Positions 8,017 through 13,756 of a DNA stretch of 22,348 nucleotides are shown here, piece by piece. Position 1 is the stretch's first letter. Each line of letters opens with the position of its first letter. The notes under the pieces are model-generated. The model saw nothing but the letters and a program-made list of their open reading frames with translations, had not been told where the DNA came from and ran no database searches. The position numbers were made by a program, and so were the translations under genes. The DNA comes from a virus: positions 1,644 through 23,991 of IMG/VR virus record IMGVR_UViG_3300001349_000093. One strand, written 5' to 3'.

Positions 8017-8873
8017 AACAAATATTAAACGAATGGCGCAAATTTTTGAATGAAGACGCATCATACTTTGGTAATAGCTTCGTTAACTATAAGACATTGG
8101 TAGAGAATGGTGGAGACCCTTTGTGGTCTGCCTACAGAGCAAAATTAAAAGAAATAGGGCGTGGTTCAACAAGAGTAGTTTTCGAACTACCAGACAACAA
8201 CGACTTCGTTCTAAAGATAATAAACAAAGAAGAGATATCTAAAGTCCCAGGAGAAGATCCTAACAAAGAAGGAGTAATAGACAGACATGGTTTCACAATT
8301 CAGAACAAAAGAAATGCGAACATGTATGAGGCAGACATAAAGATACAAATAGATAATCCGATATTATTCCCAAAATCTACAGAGCATGCAGAAGATTATT
8401 CTTGGATTCTTGTTGAAAAAGTAGAACAGCTAACAAAACAAGAATTCATAGCTGCTCTCGGGTTGCCAGATGATACAAGTAAGATTACTATACTCGCACT
8501 TTCAGGTATGATAATAGAAGCTTGGCAAAATAAAGAAAATAAATCTCATTATTCACATCAATATGTAGCAGAGTCTTCAGAATTTTCTAGCTTAGATGAT
8601 ATTGAACAGCATATCGGTGAAGACGAAACTACAAAGATGTCAAATGTTCCAAACATCGATAAACAAAGTCAAAATAGCACAACATACACAAATAAAATAA
8701 AAGAAAATATCAAGTCAATACTTAGAAACGTACAGGCAGTTAGAATATTAGCACTAATGGCAAAGCACAATATCCCTGCAACTGAGTTTAAGGCGTCAAA
8801 CCTTGGCATATCTAAGTTGAACGGTGGAAAAATCGTCATGCTTGACACAAGCATGTGGGATGATAAAAAATAG
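8013..8873 (+). CDS. Tagged protein-kinase-fold protein with altered catalytic loop, 286 aa
   Basis: After a tag (MKQILNEWRKFLNED) the sequence follows the protein-kinase fold in order: glycine loop IGRGSTRVVFEL (48-59), ATP-binding Lys68 in FVLKIIN, helix-C Glu106 in NMYEADIK, a hinge WILVEKVEQL (131-140), a helical lobe, then EFKASN (258-263) in the place of the catalytic loop HRDxxxxN and VMLDTS (275-280) in the place of DFG. Asn263 and Asp278 are kept, but the catalytic Asp is Glu258. It may be a weak kinase, a pseudokinase or an AMP-transferring relative. Residues 172-230 form a charged insertion. It follows the cupin protein with a 4-base overlap. Kinase fold is my inference from motif order; target unknown. 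Confidence 0.65.
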   Translation: MKQILNEWRKFLNEDASYFGNSFVNYKTLVENGGDPLWSAYRAKLKEIGRGSTRVVFELPDNNDFVLKIINKEEISKVPGEDPNKEGVIDRHGFTIQNKRNANMYEADIKIQIDNPILFPKSTEHAEDYSWILVEKVEQLTKQEFIAALGLPDDTSKITILALSGMIIEAWQNKENKSHYSHQYVAESSEFSSLDDIEQHIGEDETTKMSNVPNIDKQSQNSTTYTNKIKENIKSILRNVQAVRILALMAKHNIPATEFKASNLGISKLNGGKIVMLDTSMWDDKK

Positions 8874-8874
8874 C

Positions 8875-8896
8875 GACATACTTAATAACGTATGTC
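8875..8896 (+). promoter_or_regulatory. Inverted repeat covering the start codon of the 8892 gene
   Basis: GACATAC at 8875-8881 and GTATGTC at 8890-8896 are perfect 7-base inverted arms around an 8-base A/T-rich loop. The right arm contains the ATG at 8892. In RNA this stem would hide the start codon. There is no U run after it, so it is not a standard intrinsic terminator. It could slow translation of the small membrane protein or protect the 3' end of the upstream message. Confidence 0.5.
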
Positions 8897-9074
8897 AGAA
8901 AAATCAAGACAACTAATGACTCTTTTTTTATTCTTGTTCCTTATATTATTTATAGGTCCAAGGGTATATGTCTTCATGGGCATTCCTGTTATAATGAAGC
9001 CAGTAAACTATTATGACTTTCTAAATTCAGCGTTGTTAATGTTAATTACTTACGAGCTTCTCATAAAAAAATAG
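8892..9074 (+). CDS. Small two-helix membrane protein, 60 aa
   Basis: Two hydrophobic segments are evident: residues 8-22 (LMTLFLFLFLILFIG) and residues 42-56 (DFLNSALLMLITYEL), separated by about 20 residues and ending in LIKK. There is no clear ribosome binding site; the start codon lies within a perfect inverted repeat. Size and topology allow a holin-like or antiholin role, or a small host membrane modifier, but nothing specific identifies it. It is followed by a minus-strand protease and, 1.5 kb on, by an XhlA-like protein, making a cluster of envelope-directed genes. Confidence 0.55.
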   Translation: MSEKSRQLMTLFLFLFLILFIGPRVYVFMGIPVIMKPVNYYDFLNSALLMLITYELLIKK

Positions 9075-9118
9075 ACCAGGATGTGAAATCCCAGCCTATT
9101 AAAAATAAAAATATTATT

Positions 9119-9859
9119 TTATGCAAATGGCAATAAAGCTTTCGAGACGGCATCCCAATCAAGATTAGTGGCAGGAATAATCCAGACCATATCCTCGACA
9201 ACTTGAGTTACTTGAAACGTCCCAAGACCTACTGCTACTAATGGTCCTACATATTCACCTTTTGAGTTAAATACGCCAGAACCAGATGCTCCCATCCAAG
9301 TAAATGAATGTGCAACGACTGCATGGCCATCAGTTCTTACTCCTGCAATACGCCCTGTAATGGTTAACAAGTCATAACCAGATGGAAATCCGGTGTATGT
9401 TATGTCCCAACCAACATATGATTCTAGCGTGTCATCGACAGGCTTAATCACAATAGGCTCTCTGGATTGCATTTCATCAACTTTTAAAACAGCAAAGTCA
9501 TTGGCAGAATCAGTATAGATAACTACACCGATAGCAATTTCGCCATCTCTACCATGTATGACCATGATAAGATTGTCATCAACAACGTGTTGAGCTGTAA
9601 ACACAACTAGTTGGCGATCGTAATAGCCATAGGTTCCGGACCCATAACCTCTACCATCTGGTTTCTCAACTCTAACAGAAGAATTACGAACATCTGATTC
9701 TACTTTTGACAATGATGCTTGAAGTCGGATATTTGATATCCAACTAGCGTCAACTGTCTCTGCAGCAGTATGTGTAACACTACTTTCCGTGGATGGCTTA
9801 TCAATAGCCCCGCTAAATGACACAACAAGCGCCATTAGTGCAATTATAAATTTTTTCAT
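9119..9859 (-). CDS. Exported trypsin-like serine protease, 246 aa
   Basis: The ATG at 9859 opens a textbook signal peptide, MKKFIIALMALVVSFSGA, cleaved about residue 18. The mature part carries the chymotrypsin-fold triad in order: His91 in FTAQHVV, Asp121 in SANDFAVLKV and Ser192 in GASGSGVF, with typical strands between; the length fits a single protease domain without PDZ. The reading frame continues upstream to an ATG at 9949, adding a second hydrophobic stretch (MWQNIYLFAMLFTVCIGY); that start is possible and is favoured by a shared upstream element, but would bury the signal peptide. Neither start has a close ribosome binding site (AAGGA lies 13 bases before 9859). Likely acts in the periplasm, perhaps on envelope proteins during lysis or exclusion. 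Confidence 0.82.
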   Translation of the reverse strand: MKKFIIALMALVVSFSGAIDKPSTESSVTHTAAETVDASWISNIRLQASLSKVESDVRNSSVRVEKPDGRGYGSGTYGYYDRQLVVFTAQHVVDDNLIMVIHGRDGEIAIGVVIYTDSANDFAVLKVDEMQSREPIVIKPVDDTLESYVGWDITYTGFPSGYDLLTITGRIAGVRTDGHAVVAHSFTWMGASGSGVFNSKGEYVGPLVAVGLGTFQVTQVVEDMVWIIPATNLDWDAVSKALLPFA

Positions 9860-9949
9860 ATTAGTTTTTGTATCCTTATCTAGATAATAATTTCTATAAC
9901 CGATACAGACTGTGAATAACATGGCGAATAAATAAATATTCTGCCACAT

Positions 9950-9971
9950 TATAAATATACGCGAACTTTAT
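9950..9971 (-). promoter_or_regulatory. Minus-strand promoter-like element, copy 1
   Basis: On the minus strand it reads AAGTTC, three bases, TATATTTA, ending just before the ATG at 9949. An identical core with identical spacing lies before the minus-strand gene starting at 10220. TATATT fits a -10 box, placing the transcript start at or next to the ATG. Confidence 0.45.
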
Positions 9972-9992
9972 AAACTTCTAATCTTTTAACAA

Positions 9993-10220
9993 TTAAATAC
10001 TTCTGTGATCAAAAGGCCAGGACAGAAAACTATCTTTGTTTTCAAATTTATTAATTTCATAGATTTTTCTTTTAAATATTTTTGACACAGCTAAAACCTC
10101 TAAACAATCTTGACTAGTATATTGAACAACAGTCCCGCACACTTTATATGGTTTTTTATTACTTTCGTCGTAAATACATATCCAGCAAAGATCACCGATT
10201 TTGAAATGAATATCTCGCAT
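9993..10220 (-). CDS. Hypothetical protein, 75 aa
   Basis: A small beta-rich protein (FKIGDLCWICIYDE ... YKVCGTVVQY ... DCLEVLAV) that might be a single SH3-like barrel, with four cysteines but no clear CxxC pair. I do not recognise the family. No ribosome binding site is visible; instead a promoter-like element shared with the neighbouring protease gene ends 7 bases before the ATG, which would make the message leaderless. It is transcribed in the same direction as the protease, which lies downstream. Confidence 0.55.
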   Translation of the reverse strand: MRDIHFKIGDLCWICIYDESNKKPYKVCGTVVQYTSQDCLEVLAVSKIFKRKIYEINKFENKDSFLSWPFDHRSI

Positions 10221-10245
10221 ATTACTAAATATATGTGAACTTATT
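10221..10245 (-). promoter_or_regulatory. Minus-strand promoter-like element, copy 2
   Basis: The plus strand reads TAAATATA, three bases, GAACTT at 10226-10242; the same 8-3-6 arrangement occurs at 9952-9968 before the protease. The TATATT box on the minus strand ends 7 bases before the ATG at 10220. Confidence 0.45.
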
Positions 10246-10289
10246 CATCTTAATATGATACTATAAACTATAGAACAAGGAATGCTATC

Positions 10290-10514
10290 ATGAAAGAAGC
10301 TTTAGACATCGTTCAAGACGTAAAAGAAGATATAAAGTCATCAAAGAGATCGCGAATTTTACAGTCAACTTTTGCTAGACTTCGCCGTCAGGCGTCGAAA
10401 TTTGCAGCAAAAAAGAACAAAATAAAAGCTAAAAGAGAAAATGAAGCAAGGGCTGCAGGTTACGAGGCAAGCCTCCCAAAACAAAAGCGAAATGTTTTAA
10501 AAAAGAAAAAATAA
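10290..10514 (+). CDS. Hypothetical small basic protein, 74 aa
   Basis: A highly basic, helical protein: residues 15-50 are dense in Lys and Arg (SSKRSRILQSTFARLRRQ), and it ends in VLKKKK. There are no cysteines or membrane segments. This composition suggests nucleic-acid or membrane-surface binding. An AAGGA site 9 bases upstream supports the ATG. A TATGAT at 10254-10259 could be its -10 box. Function unknown. Confidence 0.6.
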   Translation: MKEALDIVQDVKEDIKSSKRSRILQSTFARLRRQASKFAAKKNKIKAKRENEARAAGYEASLPKQKRNVLKKKK

Positions 10515-10537
10515 ATAAAAAAGTACGAAATATATAT

Positions 10538-10546
10538 TGATATAAT
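10538..10546 (+). promoter_or_regulatory. Extended -10 promoter candidate
   Basis: TGATATAAT is a perfect extended -10 box (TGnTATAAT). It lies 10 bases before the ATG at 10557, so the transcript would begin within a few bases of the start codon and would lose the AGGAA upstream. No -35 box is evident. Confidence 0.35.
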
Positions 10547-10556
10547 AGGAACAACT

Positions 10557-10916
10557 ATGTCAGACAGTAATGAAGGAAAAGCATCATCATCATGGGTTTC
10601 AAAACTACAGGACGCAATAACAGAGATAAAAATAACTTCTGCTAACATAGATCAAAAATTAGATCAAATGAAAGAGGACTTTGCTAGAGTAGAATCAGCA
10701 ATTGACAAGCTTTCAGACATTACAGGAAAACAAGAAGTAAGACTAACTCTATTAGAAGAAAAACAAAGCGCACTCTATCAGAATATACCACAAAACTTAA
10801 ATGAAGATATGGCGTTAATGAAAGCAACGATTGCCAGCTATCAGAAGTTTCTATGGTTATTAGCATCAGGCGTCGTAGGTCTCGTACTAAAAACAGTGTT
10901 TGACCTTACTTTGTGA
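10557..10916 (+). CDS. XhlA-like coiled-coil protein with C-terminal membrane helix, 119 aa
   Basis: Residues 12-85 form a heptad-patterned coiled coil (LQDAITEIKITSANIDQKL and onward), followed by one hydrophobic helix at residues 96-117 (FLWLLASGVVGLVLKTVFDL). This is the architecture of XhlA-type haemolysin-associated phage proteins, which sit in the membrane beside a holin and take part in lysis. The similarity is in layout rather than clear sequence motifs, so the assignment is tentative. An AGGAA site lies before the ATG. The gene is followed by an A/T hairpin and then the repeat-containing gene-free region. Confidence 0.55.
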   Translation: MSDSNEGKASSSWVSKLQDAITEIKITSANIDQKLDQMKEDFARVESAIDKLSDITGKQEVRLTLLEEKQSALYQNIPQNLNEDMALMKATIASYQKFLWLLASGVVGLVLKTVFDLTL

Positions 10917-10935
10917 ATAATAAATGCATTCCCAA

Positions 10936-10954
10936 AAAACACTTTAAGTGTTTT
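10936..10954 (+). terminator. Weak terminator-like hairpin after the 10557 gene
   Basis: AAAACAC and GTGTTTT form a 7-base stem around TTTAA, with T-rich sequence to 10957. It lies 20 bases after the stop codon. The stem is AT-rich, so termination would be weak; the symmetric arms could act in both directions. Confidence 0.4.
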
Positions 10955-10961
10955 GTTGTCC

Positions 10962-11132
10962 CATGCTAACAAGTTCATGACTGCAATTAACAGACCATGC
11001 TAACAAGTTCATGACTGCAATTAACAGACCTTGCTAACAAGTTCATGACTGCAATTAACAGACCATGCTATAACACACATTGACTGCAATTAACAGACCA
11101 TGCTCATACACTCATTGACTGGGTTTAAAATC
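10962..11132 (+). repeat. Tandem repeat, five units of 34-35 bp
   Basis: Units begin at 10962, 10996, 11030, 11064 and 11099. The first two are identical, the third differs by one base, the fourth is 35 bases with its middle changed, and the fifth keeps only CATGCT and the CATTGACT core. Each full unit opens with CATGCTAAC and closes with GACTGCAATTAACAGAC. There are no spacers, so this is not a CRISPR array. It lies in the only gap over 300 bases (10917-11228). Candidates are replication iterons, a partition or packaging site, or protein-binding operators. The rest of the gap, 11133-11228, is rich in C, contains no ORF and shows nothing I can name. Confidence 0.9.
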
Positions 11133-11228
11133 ATATACCTGTTAACTCATGTGCTCACTCCGCTACTAAGCACTACTCTGCCCCGCGCAAGATAGCCCGC
11201 ATTCACACACCACTACAAAAATAAAAAA

Positions 11229-12077
11229 ATGCACACCCTCAATAAATTAATAGAGTCAAAAAAACTCAACGATGTCTTCTACGCACCACTCGATAGTGTA
11301 ATTATCGAGTCTCAATTCTGGACTTATTCGAACTCTACCGACGTAGACGAAATAGACTACAACACAGTATTAAAAAACGACGTAGACCAGTCAGAGGCAG
11401 CAGAAGTCTTGACCTCATACCTTAACGATTTTTTCACTACAAATAAAATACCGACCCGAGTAGCTGTCCACACACCAGACCCGCTAACAAACCCAAAAAC
11501 AATTATAAACCCCGGACACCCTAAATACCCTAACAATCTTATAATAGGCGGTAACCAAGGACTAGCAGGGGAAAATAATAAAAAGGGTTCATCAAAATTT
11601 CTAATGAACTTGTTCTTAGCAACATACGGAGATAATTTCTCCCACTCGGACATAGACCCTGCTCGGCTAGCCCATCACATAGGCTCCATAATACGTCACG
11701 AGATTATTCATATGAATCAAATAGAGGCAAGAAGAAAGCAACAAAGAATCTCTCGACTAGACACACTGAAAAAATATCGCGCTGAAGGAGAAATACCCTC
11801 CGGAGACTCTCGCGAAGACTACCTTTCTTCTAAAATAGAGATAGACGCATACGCACATGAGATCGCAGAAGAGCTAATCAACAAGCACGGAGCGGCAAAG
11901 GCACTAGACGTGCTACGTGGAAAGTTTATGCCGCAAAGTTCAGAGTCTTCAAATGAATTCAAAGAGTATTTTGTTGACTTTGCAGACTCTCAATTTACAC
12001 GTCGGCTAAAGAGAAAGATTTTTGGACACATCATGGACTTGTCTCAGAATAGCTTGATGACGCAAGAAGAAGAATAA
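11229..12077 (+). CDS. HExxH zinc metalloprotease-like protein, 282 aa
   Basis: Residues 157-161 (HEIIH) inside IGSIIRHEIIHMNQ give the zincin motif, with His157 and His161 as zinc ligands and Glu158 as catalytic base. A later EIDAYAHE (204-211) supplies a likely third ligand, Glu204, a spacing seen in phage and bacterial metallopeptidases of the gluzincin type. The region before the motif has a beta-strand and loop character (RVAVHTPDP, NNLIIGGNQ). No signal peptide is present, so it acts in the cytoplasm or in the virion. There is no ribosome binding site before the ATG, and codon choice is richer in C than in neighbouring genes. A prohead protease is not excluded but the fold differs from T4 gp21. 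Confidence 0.72.
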   Translation: MHTLNKLIESKKLNDVFYAPLDSVIIESQFWTYSNSTDVDEIDYNTVLKNDVDQSEAAEVLTSYLNDFFTTNKIPTRVAVHTPDPLTNPKTIINPGHPKYPNNLIIGGNQGLAGENNKKGSSKFLMNLFLATYGDNFSHSDIDPARLAHHIGSIIRHEIIHMNQIEARRKQQRISRLDTLKKYRAEGEIPSGDSREDYLSSKIEIDAYAHEIAEELINKHGAAKALDVLRGKFMPQSSESSNEFKEYFVDFADSQFTRRLKRKIFGHIMDLSQNSLMTQEEE

Positions 12078-12102
12078 TTTATTCTTCAACAATAATGTTG
12101 AA
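12069..12102 (+). promoter_or_regulatory. Two overlapping hairpins after the metalloprotease gene
   Basis: GAAGAATA/TATTCTTC (12069-12087, 3-base loop) and TTCAACA/TGTTGAA (12085-12102, ATAA loop) share three bases, so only one can form fully. The first includes the stop codon region. Neither is followed by a U run. They resemble a mutually exclusive pair, located 60 bases before the ThyX-like start. Confidence 0.4.
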
Positions 12103-12161
12103 CATTCCTCATCGATTTTATATTATACTATAACGATAAAACATACTAAAAGGAGTATACG

Positions 12162-13202
12162 TTGCCACAAAATCCCCTACTCGATCCAGTTGTCTTGCCA
12201 ATGCCCTTACGTTTTGGTGAAGAGCATCATACCACTTACACAAACAATATCAACGCACTAAAAGTTGAGCTAGTAGACGCACCCACACGACGTCAGATGT
12301 GGAATGTTGCTTGGCGGTACACAAAGTCTACTTGGGCTGATTCTCCTACTGAGACGAATCCTGTCTATGCTAGTGATGCTGAGCTCTCTACTAATCTAGA
12401 AGACGTGCTTAACTTTCGTGCCCTACCTACTCCTATGGAAGCAATGGGTTTTACTTTCCAGATCTCTGGTCTCTCTTTCCAAGACGTCACACATATTATC
12501 CGTCATCGCGCAGGTTCATTTGCTGCCCAATGCACAGGTGACCGTGACTTGCGTAACGACCCGTCCGTTATTCCAGGCGCTGTAGAGAATTCTCCTGAGT
12601 TTCTCCGTCGCTGGACAGAGATCGTAGACGCAAGCAAGCAGCTCTATGTTGATATGGTAGACGACAAGACTGTTTCACTAATGGATGCTCGTATTATCTT
12701 GCCGAAGTCTATGTCTACATTCTATCAGATGCGTCTTAACTTTAAGGACGTTCTTGGTTTCATACGCCAGCGTCAAGACATGCAGATTCAGCCCTCATCA
12801 GACAATATCATCGCTGCACTGATGGCTAAGGAGATCCTACGTGTGATGCCAGAAGCCTCAACAGTCGTAGACTTCACTAAGCCTGATATGCACTACATCA
12901 AGACTTTCCGTGTCCAGGACGGTGACAAGTGGGTCTCTCGAGGAACTAATCTATATTGGCCTGAGCCAAAGAACGATGTCTTTGAGTATCACCCAAATGA
13001 CAGTATCTATCAGTGTCGTCGAGAAGAGCTAAACGGTACAAACCCGCCAGAGGGTCCTACTGCATTCGAGATGAGATGGGACAGTCTACTACGTGATCTA
13101 GAGACTCTTAAGATGCAATACAGCAATGAAAAGCTAATTACCGTGTCAGCTGATTCAGCCCAAGGTGATCTACAGCAAACAATTAACTTTGAAGGATTAT
13201 AA
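12162..13202 (+). CDS. thyX: Divergent ThyX-type flavin-dependent thymidylate synthase, 346 aa
   Basis: The start is TTG, fixed by AAAAGGAG at 12147-12154. Residues 114-116 are RHR in HIIRHRAGSFAAQCTGDR, the ThyX signature RHRx7S region, but the usual Ser aligns with Cys124 and two residues seem to be inserted before the Arg. A second ThyX block follows: RIILPKSMSTFYQMRLNFKDVLGFIRQRQ (177 on), matching the family's RxxLP...TxxxxNARSLxxFxxxR, with Gln208/Gln210 where AQ normally lies. ThyX makes dTMP from dUMP with FAD, NADPH and methylenetetrahydrofolate. The protein is longer than usual (about 220-250 aa), with N- and C-terminal additions. The fold is convincing; the altered motif leaves open a different pyrimidine reaction. 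Three bases separate it from the deoxyribosyltransferase. Confidence 0.8.
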   Translation: MPQNPLLDPVVLPMPLRFGEEHHTTYTNNINALKVELVDAPTRRQMWNVAWRYTKSTWADSPTETNPVYASDAELSTNLEDVLNFRALPTPMEAMGFTFQISGLSFQDVTHIIRHRAGSFAAQCTGDRDLRNDPSVIPGAVENSPEFLRRWTEIVDASKQLYVDMVDDKTVSLMDARIILPKSMSTFYQMRLNFKDVLGFIRQRQDMQIQPSSDNIIAALMAKEILRVMPEASTVVDFTKPDMHYIKTFRVQDGDKWVSRGTNLYWPEPKNDVFEYHPNDSIYQCRREELNGTNPPEGPTAFEMRWDSLLRDLETLKMQYSNEKLITVSADSAQGDLQQTINFEGL

Positions 13203-13204
13203 AA

Positions 13205-13669
13205 ATGAGTACAGTAAACAAGCAAGTAGTATATCTAGCATCAGGCTGGTTCTCTCCAGATCAAGATGAACAACTAACAAGACTAGAAAAGGTCTTTGAT
13301 GATCGGTCCAGTTACATTGATCTGCGCTCACCACGTCGTATCTTTGTCTGTAAGCCAGACGCTTCACAAGAAGTTCAGGAAGATGTCTTTCGTGGTAATG
13401 TCCGTCATATTGAAGAAGCTGACATTGTCTTAGTGAACACTAGCTATCGTGATATTGGCACTATATTCGAGGCAGGCGTTGCTTTCCAGGCTGGTCGCTC
13501 TATCATATACTTTTGCGAAAATCTTCCGGCCGGCTCTAAGTTTAATCTTATGCTAGCACGATCTGGTGTCAAGGTGTGTACAACTATTGAACAGCTTACA
13601 GACTACATTGATAGGTGCAATGAGCAGGGTAGTCTTATAGTTGAGATGTACGATCAAGAGATCGAGTGA
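13205..13669 (+). CDS. Nucleoside 2-deoxyribosyltransferase family protein, 154 aa
   Basis: The sequence shows the N-deoxyribosyltransferase pattern: an N-terminal strand VYLASGWFSP, Asp73 in EADIVLVN, and the DIGTIFEAGVAF segment in which Glu89 is the likely nucleophile. The length (about 150 aa) is right for the family. Members swap bases between 2'-deoxynucleosides or hydrolyse deoxynucleoside monophosphates. Placed 3 bases after the ThyX-like gene, it probably serves the phage's deoxypyrimidine supply, or removes an unwanted nucleotide such as dUMP or dCMP when the phage uses a modified base. Substrate cannot be read from the sequence. Confidence 0.82.
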   Translation: MSTVNKQVVYLASGWFSPDQDEQLTRLEKVFDDRSSYIDLRSPRRIFVCKPDASQEVQEDVFRGNVRHIEEADIVLVNTSYRDIGTIFEAGVAFQAGRSIIYFCENLPAGSKFNLMLARSGVKVCTTIEQLTDYIDRCNEQGSLIVEMYDQEIE

Positions 13670-13709
13670 TATAGCGAAGAAGGATTAAGTACGCAAATAA
13701 ATGATTTTC

Positions 13710-13738
13710 GTGTAAATAAGAGTTTATTGTGGTATAAT
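13710..13738 (+). promoter_or_regulatory. Promoter before the ligase gene (GTGTAA-17-TATAAT)
   Basis: TATAAT at 13733-13738 preceded by TGG makes an extended -10 box. Exactly 17 bases upstream is GTGTAA (13710-13715) within TTCGTGTAAAT. The same two elements at the same spacing lie before the DNA polymerase gene. The predicted transcript begins near 13745, after which AGGAG and the TTG start follow. Confidence 0.6.
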
Positions 13739-13756
13739 ACTCTTATAGGAGAACAT

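Noticed and set aside
9102-9120. Bidirectional terminator between convergent genes at 9074 and 9119
   Set aside because: The stem AAAATAA/TTATTTT is made only of A-T pairs, which would be too weak, and similar pairs arise easily in A/T-rich DNA.
9950-9957. T4-type late promoter TATAAATA on the plus strand
   Set aside because: No plus-strand gene begins within 300 bases downstream. The sequence is better explained as part of the minus-strand element repeated at 10226.
10962-11132. CRISPR array
   Set aside because: The 34-35 bp units are directly adjacent, with no unique spacers between them and no cas-like gene nearby.
10917-11228. tRNA or small RNA gene in the gene-free region
   Set aside because: I found no cloverleaf, T-loop motif or CCA end. 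A non-coding RNA cannot be excluded without transcript data.
13727-13756. Earlier TTG start for the ligase
   Set aside because: It overlaps the TGGTATAAT promoter box and has no ribosome binding site, whereas the TTG at 13757 follows AGGAG.
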